Positions 57,367 to 64,000 of a stretch of 64,000 nucleotides of DNA are shown here, piece after piece. Position numbers and translations under genes: made by a program. The notes beneath the pieces were generated by a model, which saw nothing but the letters and a program-made list of their open reading frames with translations, did not search any database and was not told the DNA's origin. Where the stretch lies: the NCBI GenBank assembly GCA_031291475.1, contig JARLIY010000043.1, positions 1 to 64,000 of the forward strand, in the 5' to 3' direction. The first letter of the stretch is position 1. Each line of letters begins with the position of its first letter. Source of the DNA: Xanthobacteraceae bacterium (GTDB lineage: Bacteria > Pseudomonadota > Alphaproteobacteria > Rhizobiales > Xanthobacteraceae).

Positions 57367-58063
57367 CTTTACCGCTGACCCGCGTGCCCGATCATATGGT
57401 GATGGCCGAGGTCGGCGCCAAATCCTGCGTGCGGCGATTCGTAGCGTGGTGTTGATAGCCTTTGCGGCGGTTTCCGCCGCCGGTGCCGAGGCACCGGTCA
57501 AGATTGTGGCGCTCGGCGACTCGCTCATAGCAGGGCTCGGCTTGCCCGAGAAGGAAGCCTTTGTGCCCCGTGTGCAAGCGGCGCTTGCCGCCAAGGGGCT
57601 GGCGGTCGAGATCGAGAATGCGGGCGTCTCCGGCGATACCAGCGCCGACGGGCTTGCGCGGCTCGACTGGTCGGTGCCGCCGGGCACCGAGGCCGTAATC
57701 CTCGAACTTGGCGCCAACGACATGCTGCGCGGGATCAAGCCCGAGGTGACGCGGGAGGCGCTTGAGACCATCCTGCACCGCCTCACCGAGCGGCATATCG
57801 CCGTTCTTATCTGCGGTATGCGCGCGGCGCCAAATCTGGGCGCCGATTACGGTGCCTCCTTCGAACGAATCTACCCCGATCTCGCGGCGAAATACGATGC
57901 GCTGCTCTATCCCTTCTTCCTCGACGGCGTTGCCGCCAATCTCGGCCTGATGCAGCGCGACGGCCTGCATCCCGTCGCGGCTGGAGTGGATGTGATCGTC
58001 GCCCGCATCTTGCCGAAGGTGGAACAACTGGTGGCGCGGGTGCGCGCGCGGAATCCCTCCTGA
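57326..58063 (+). CDS. tesA: GDSL-type arylesterase/lysophospholipase (TesA-like)
   Basis: About 245 residues. Signal-peptide-like segment (about 35-54, SVVLIAFAAVSAAGA) then SGNH-hydrolase blocks: VALGDSL with catalytic Ser, GVSGDTSADGLARLDW, ELGANDMLRG with Asn, and DGLHPVAAG with catalytic Asp/His. The start is uncertain: ATG 57326 lies inside the divergent ATPase gene, and a GTG near the signal segment could serve. E. coli tesA is likewise divergent from ybbA-ybbP, supporting the grouping. Confidence 0.9.
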   Translation: MALPPKGSPDVSFIFTADPRARSYGDGRGRRQILRAAIRSVVLIAFAAVSAAGAEAPVKIVALGDSLIAGLGLPEKEAFVPRVQAALAAKGLAVEIENAGVSGDTSADGLARLDWSVPPGTEAVILELGANDMLRGIKPEVTREALETILHRLTERHIAVLICGMRAAPNLGADYGASFERIYPDLAAKYDALLYPFFLDGVAANLGLMQRDGLHPVAAGVDVIVARILPKVEQLVARVRARNPS

Positions 58064-58160
58064 GGGTTGCGCGTCGCGTGCGATCCCCGCATGCTGCCGG
58101 GACTGCGATTCGCCGATCATGACGCCGATCACACGTCGCTGATTGTGGGCCGCTTGTGTC

Positions 58161-58724
58161 ATGCCCCGTTTGTTCACAGGCCTTGAAATACCGCGGCACG
58201 TCGCCGAGTCGCTCGCCATGATGCGCGGCGGGTTGCCGGGCGCGCGCTGGATCGATCCGGCGAATTATCATCTTACTTTGCGCTTTATCGGCGATATCGA
58301 CGATGCGCTGGCGCGCGATATTGCCGGCTTGCTCGGGCGTGTACAGCGCCGGCCGTTCGAACTGCGCCTCGACGGGCTTGCGTCTTTCGGCGGCCGCAAG
58401 CCGCGCGCGCTCGTCGCTGCGGCGACGCCGGTTGCCCCGCTGCTGGAACTGCAGGCGGAGCATGAACGGCTATTGCAACGGCTTGGGCTCGAGCCGGAGG
58501 GGCGCAAATACACGCCGCACGTCGCGCTGGCGCGGTTGCGCGAATCGTCGAGCCACCAGGTCGCCGATTACCTGACCGCGCGCGCACACTATCGCTCTTC
58601 GGCGTTCGACGTTTCGCGTTTCGTGCTGTTCTCGTCGCGCGCGTCAGTCGGCGGCGGGCCTTATGTGGTCGAAGCCGCCTATCCGCTCGCCGTGCCGGCA
58701 CTCAGGTTGGCGCAAAGCCCCTGA
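58161..58724 (+). CDS. thpR: RNA 2',3'-cyclic phosphodiesterase
   Basis: 187 residues, 2H phosphoesterase. Two HxTx-type motifs: HLTL (37-40) and HVAL (120-123). RLFTGLEIP near the N-terminus and LFSSRASVGGGPYVVEAAYPL at the C-terminus fit ThpR. ATG 58161; the open frame begins earlier at 58143 without SD. Confidence 0.92.
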   Translation: MPRLFTGLEIPRHVAESLAMMRGGLPGARWIDPANYHLTLRFIGDIDDALARDIAGLLGRVQRRPFELRLDGLASFGGRKPRALVAAATPVAPLLELQAEHERLLQRLGLEPEGRKYTPHVALARLRESSSHQVADYLTARAHYRSSAFDVSRFVLFSSRASVGGGPYVVEAAYPLAVPALRLAQSP

Positions 58725-58735
58725 CCATCATGCGA

Positions 58736-59308
58736 TCACGCCCGCAACAGGCGCGATTGCAGATCGAGCATCGCGGTGGCAAAGCCGTGGTGATCGGCCA
58801 TCAGCTCTTGCATCAGAGACAGCGGGTTCGCGCTCGACGAGGCGACCTCGCCGACCACGCTGCCGAAATCGAAGGACAGCTCGGCGTCGAATTTACGCGC
58901 GAGCTGCTGCATGCGCCGGTTGTCGGCGAGGCAGGCCATGTGCAGCAGCCGAAAGCCGCGGTTACGGGCGGTGAGCAAGGTGCGGCGGAGCAGCGCCGAG
59001 CCGACGCCGTGGCTCTGCCACGGCTTTTCCACGCTGATCGCCGCCTCCGCCTGGCGCGGAAAGCGAGTGCCGAGCTGCCGCAACTCGGCGCCGCCGCGCA
59101 TTTCGCCGTTGAGGAAAAAGCCGTGTACGACGGCTTCGAGTGAAATCGACAAATCCACGAAATTGCGAACAAAATCGTCGGATACGCCGCCGCCGAAACG
59201 GTTGTGCCGGCTCGCGGGATCAAGCCGCAACAAATGGTCGCGGTATTTTTCGGTTTCACCGATCCACAATTTGCGGATTACGCCGCCTTCGGGAAGAACG
59301 TCTTGCAT
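58736..59308 (-). CDS. GNAT-family acetyltransferase
   Basis: 190 residues. GNAT core with the acyl-CoA loop region SVEKPWQSHGVGSALLRRTLLTARNRGFRLLHMACLADN (motif A, Q/RxxGxG/A as QSHGVGSA). N-terminal IRKLWIGETEKYRDHLLRLDPASRHNRFGG is frequent in proteobacterial GNATs. Substrate unknown. ATG 59308 has AGGAG upstream; the open frame extends 93 codons further without evidence. Confidence 0.85.
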   Translation of the reverse strand: MQDVLPEGGVIRKLWIGETEKYRDHLLRLDPASRHNRFGGGVSDDFVRNFVDLSISLEAVVHGFFLNGEMRGGAELRQLGTRFPRQAEAAISVEKPWQSHGVGSALLRRTLLTARNRGFRLLHMACLADNRRMQQLARKFDAELSFDFGSVVGEVASSSANPLSLMQELMADHHGFATAMLDLQSRLLRA

Positions 59309-59601
59309 TCCGAGGGTCTCCTGACATTGTTGTCCCAAAACCCTCCTGATCGCGTCCTCCGCTCCGAAAATTTCGCCGAGACGAACGTCTTTATGCGTGC
59401 CGTCTCGAATCAATCCATCATGTCGTGTGCCGCCAAAGATTGGCAAGCTGAAGCATTGAGCAACATGCCTGCATCCCTTATACGCATGGCTAATAATCAG
59501 CTTTGTGACTGCTTTTCGCCCGCGCATCTGGCATGCGAAGTGCAACGCGGTTAAGCGTTCGCCGTTCCCGCCACGTTTCGTCCACACCGGTTAACAGCAT
59601 C

Positions 59602-61867
<2,266 letters not shown>

Positions 61868-61930
61868 TTTAGTGAGGATCCTACCTTCTCACGTTCCGGG
61901 TGCCGCGGCCGGGACACGTGAGCGAGTCGC

Positions 61931-63100
61931 ATGAATATCCACGAATACCAGGCAAAAGTCGTGCTGCGCGAATTCGGCGTGCCGGTGCCGCGCGGCATCC
62001 CGGCGCTGAGCGTCGACGAGGCGGTGAAGGCCGCCGACGAACTCGGCGGACCGGTGTGGGTGGTCAAGGCGCAGATCCACGCCGGCGGACGCGGTAAAGC
62101 CGGCGGCGTCAAGGTGGTGCGATCGGTCGCCGACGTTAAACGCGAGGCCGAGCGGCTCCTCGGCGCGACGCTCGTCACCCACCAGACCGGGCCGCACGGC
62201 AAAGAGGTGCATCGCCTCTATATCGAGGAAGGCTCGGCGATCGACCGCGAATATTATCTCTCGGCGCTGGTCGATCGCGCCACCTCGCGGATCGCCTTTG
62301 TCGCCTCGACCGAAGGCGGCATGGACATCGAGGAAGTCGCACGCACGCATCCGGAAAAAATCATCTCATTCTCGGTCGATCCGGCGACCGGCTTCATGGC
62401 CCATCACGCCCAGCAAGTCGCGCACGCGCTCGGCTTGAGCCGCGATCTTGCGAAGCAGGCCGATGGCCTGCTGCCGCGGCTTTATCAGGCGTTTCTCGCC
62501 AAGGACATGAATCTCCTCGAGATCAATCCGCTCGTGATCACCAAGGCCGGCGCGCTCATCTGCCTCGACGCCAAGCTCGGCTTTGACGACAGCGCGCTTT
62601 ACCGCCATCCCGATATCGCGGCGCTGCGCGATCCGACCGAGGAGGACGCCAAGGAGATCGAGGCGTCACATTACGACCTCAACTATATCGCGCTGGACGG
62701 CACTATCGGCTGCATGGTCAACGGCGCGGGACTGGCCATGGCGACCATGGACATCATCAAGCTTTACGGCGAGACGCCGGCGAATTTCCTCGACGTCGGC
62801 GGTGGCGCCACCACCGAGAAGGTGACTGCGGCGTTCAAGATCATCACCTCCGATCCCAATGTGTAGGGCATTCTGGTCAACATCTTCGGCGGCATTATGC
62901 GCTGCGACATCATCGCCGAGGGTGTCGTTGCGGCGGTCAAGGAGGTGGGCTTGCGCGTGCCGCTCGTCGTGCGGCTCGAAGGCACCAATGTCGCGCTCGG
63001 CAAGGAGATCATCGCCAAATCCAATCTCAACGTCACTTCGGCCGACGACCTCGATGACGCCGCGCAGAAAATCGTCAAGGCGGTGAGGGAGGCGGCCTGA
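61931..63100 (+). pseudogene. sucC: Succinyl-CoA synthetase beta subunit with in-frame amber codon
   Basis: ADP-forming beta subunit: ATP-grasp domain ([48 protein letters not shown]) and CoA-ligase-type C-terminal domain. TAG at 62864-62866 stops translation after residue 311, exactly where relatives carry Lys in [15 protein letters not shown]. The same frame continues without further stop for 77 codons ([16 protein letters not shown] to VREAA) to TGA at 63098-63100, restoring the normal 389-codon length. A single A-to-T change of AAG would explain it. ATG at 62897 (MRCDII) could restart but lacks a good Shine-Dalgarno. Either a sequence error or a real lesion; the flanking mdh and sucD are intact. 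Confidence 0.9.
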
Positions 63101-63981
63101 TGTCCATCCTCATCGACAAGAATACCAAGGTCATCTGCCAGGGCTTCACCGGCAAGAACGGCACCTTCCATTCCGAGCAGGCGATTGCCTACGGCACCAA
63201 AATGGTCGGCGGCACCACGCCGGGCAAAGGCGGCTCGACGCATCTCAACCTGCCGGTGTTCGACACCGTCGCCGAAGCACGCGCCCAGACCGGCTGTGAC
63301 GCCAGCGTGATCTATGTGCCGCCGGCAGGCGCCGCGGATGCGATCTGCGAAGCCATCGACGCCGAGATTCCGCTCATCGTCTGCATCACCGAGGGCATTC
63401 CCGTGCTCGACATGGTCAAGGTCAAGCGCTCGCTGTGCGGATCGAAATCGCGGCTGATCGGACCGAATTGTCCCGGCGTCATGACCGCGGGCGAGTGCAA
63501 GATCGGCATCATGCCCGGCAATATCTTTCGGCCGGGCAAAGTCGGCATTGTCTCGCGCTCCGGCACGCTGACCTATGAGGCGGTGTTCCAGACCACGCAG
63601 GAGGGTCTCGGCCAGACCAGCGCAGTGGGAATCGGCGGCGATCCGGTCAAGGGCACCGACTTCATCGAGATGCTGGAAATGTTTCTTGCCGACAAGGCGA
63701 CCGAGGCGATCGTCGTGATCGGTGAGATCGGCGGTTCATCCGAGGAAGACGCCGCGCAATTCCTCAAGGATGAGGCCAAGCGCGGCCGCAAGAAGCCGAC
63801 TGTCGGCTTCATAGCCGGACGCACGGCGCCGCCGGGAAGGCGGATGGGGCATGCTGGCGCGATCATCGCCGGTGGCAAGGGCGACGCGGAATCCAAGATC
63901 GCGGCCATGACGTCGGCGGGAATCAAGGTTTCGCCGTCACCAGCTCGCTTGGGGAAAACGCTCGTGGAAGCATGGAAATGA
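63100..63981 (+). CDS. sucD: Succinyl-CoA synthetase alpha subunit
   Basis: 293 residues. CoA-binding N-terminus ([26 protein letters not shown]), [21 protein letters not shown], and the phosphohistidine in [17 protein letters not shown]. Overlaps the sucC stop by one base (TGATG), so translation may be coupled; a premature sucC stop could lower its expression. The next 19 bases to the window end show no gene start; sucA would be expected next. Confidence 0.97.
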   Translation: MSILIDKNTKVICQGFTGKNGTFHSEQAIAYGTKMVGGTTPGKGGSTHLNLPVFDTVAEARAQTGCDASVIYVPPAGAADAICEAIDAEIPLIVCITEGIPVLDMVKVKRSLCGSKSRLIGPNCPGVMTAGECKIGIMPGNIFRPGKVGIVSRSGTLTYEAVFQTTQEGLGQTSAVGIGGDPVKGTDFIEMLEMFLADKATEAIVVIGEIGGSSEEDAAQFLKDEAKRGRKKPTVGFIAGRTAPPGRRMGHAGAIIAGGKGDAESKIAAMTSAGIKVSPSPARLGKTLVEAWK

Positions 63982-64000
63982 AGATTCACTTCTTGTGTCT

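Noticed and set aside
59309-59587. 93-codon N-terminal extension of the GNAT frame
   Set aside because: No family similarity; a good Shine-Dalgarno and family-like start exist at 59308.

Overview
The window is GC-rich, densely packed chromosomal DNA of an alphaproteobacterium. I place it in the Hyphomicrobiales, near the Bradyrhizobium/Rhodopseudomonas/Xanthobacteraceae group. This rests on gene content and order (ffh-rpsP-rimM-trmD-rplS-leuC, ccmABCDG divergent from acnA, mdh-sucCD, a DUF2794 gene, TAXI and IalB proteins) and on short palindromic intergenic repeats of the type common in those genomes. It is inference, not a database match. No phage, insertion sequence, CRISPR array, tRNA or rRNA was recognised. 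Only the left-edge gene (typA) is cut by the window.

Layout. 1-8.9 kb: typA (partial), a B12-type radical SAM protein, a TAXI solute-binding protein with a lysine-rich insert, a CBS-tethered site-2 protease, phhB, a YkvA-like protein, a quinone oxidoreductase, an ECF sigma factor and an IalB-like secreted protein. 9-12.7 kb: rlmN, a small membrane protein, a PAP2 phosphatase and argG. 12.9-19.4 kb: sdhCDAB, a divergent LysR regulator, an LssY-C protein and mesaconyl-CoA hydratase. 19.5-24 kb: a stress region with a small secreted protein, a fasciclin protein, and the set sigF-nrsF-mrpX-cytochrome b561-yedY. 24-33.8 kb: leuB, sorAB, asd, beta-carbonic anhydrase, a malyl-CoA thioesterase-type CitE protein, an ABC-2 exporter, leuD and small genes. 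34-39.1 kb: leuC behind the ffh-rpsP-rimM-trmD-rplS group. 39.3-45.5 kb: an MBL hydrolase, dapF, mtaB, an RluA-type synthase, ftsY and yciB. 45.6-52.3 kb: ccmABCDG, divergent acnA and a DUF1223 protein. 52.7-58.7 kb: DUF2794, Bax-inhibitor-1, an FtsX/LolD-type ABC pair with a divergent GDSL esterase, and thpR. 58.7-64 kb: an acetyltransferase, zapE, mdh, sucC (interrupted by an in-frame amber codon) and sucD.

How the genes work together. Much of the window is central carbon metabolism: aconitase, succinyl-CoA synthetase, succinate dehydrogenase and malate dehydrogenase, with two enzymes of the ethylmalonyl-CoA (acetate assimilation) type. LeuB, LeuC and LeuD are three separate loci. The most distinctive unit is 20.7-24.0 kb. 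It has an ECF sigma factor and membrane anti-sigma factor (NrsF/DUF1109), a Met/Lys/Asp-repeat periplasmic peptide, a membrane cytochrome b and a Tat-exported molybdopterin reductase. This matches the layout of the reactive-chlorine defence described in Azospira suillum (SigF/NrsF/MrpX/YedYZ). Two sequences of form GTAACC-N16-CGAA, one before sigF and one inside the 3' end of nrsF just before mrpX, give it a clear regulatory logic.

The most important anomaly is the TAG codon at 62864-62866 that splits sucC into 311- and 77-codon parts in one frame. It is either a sequence error or a real lesion or recoding event.
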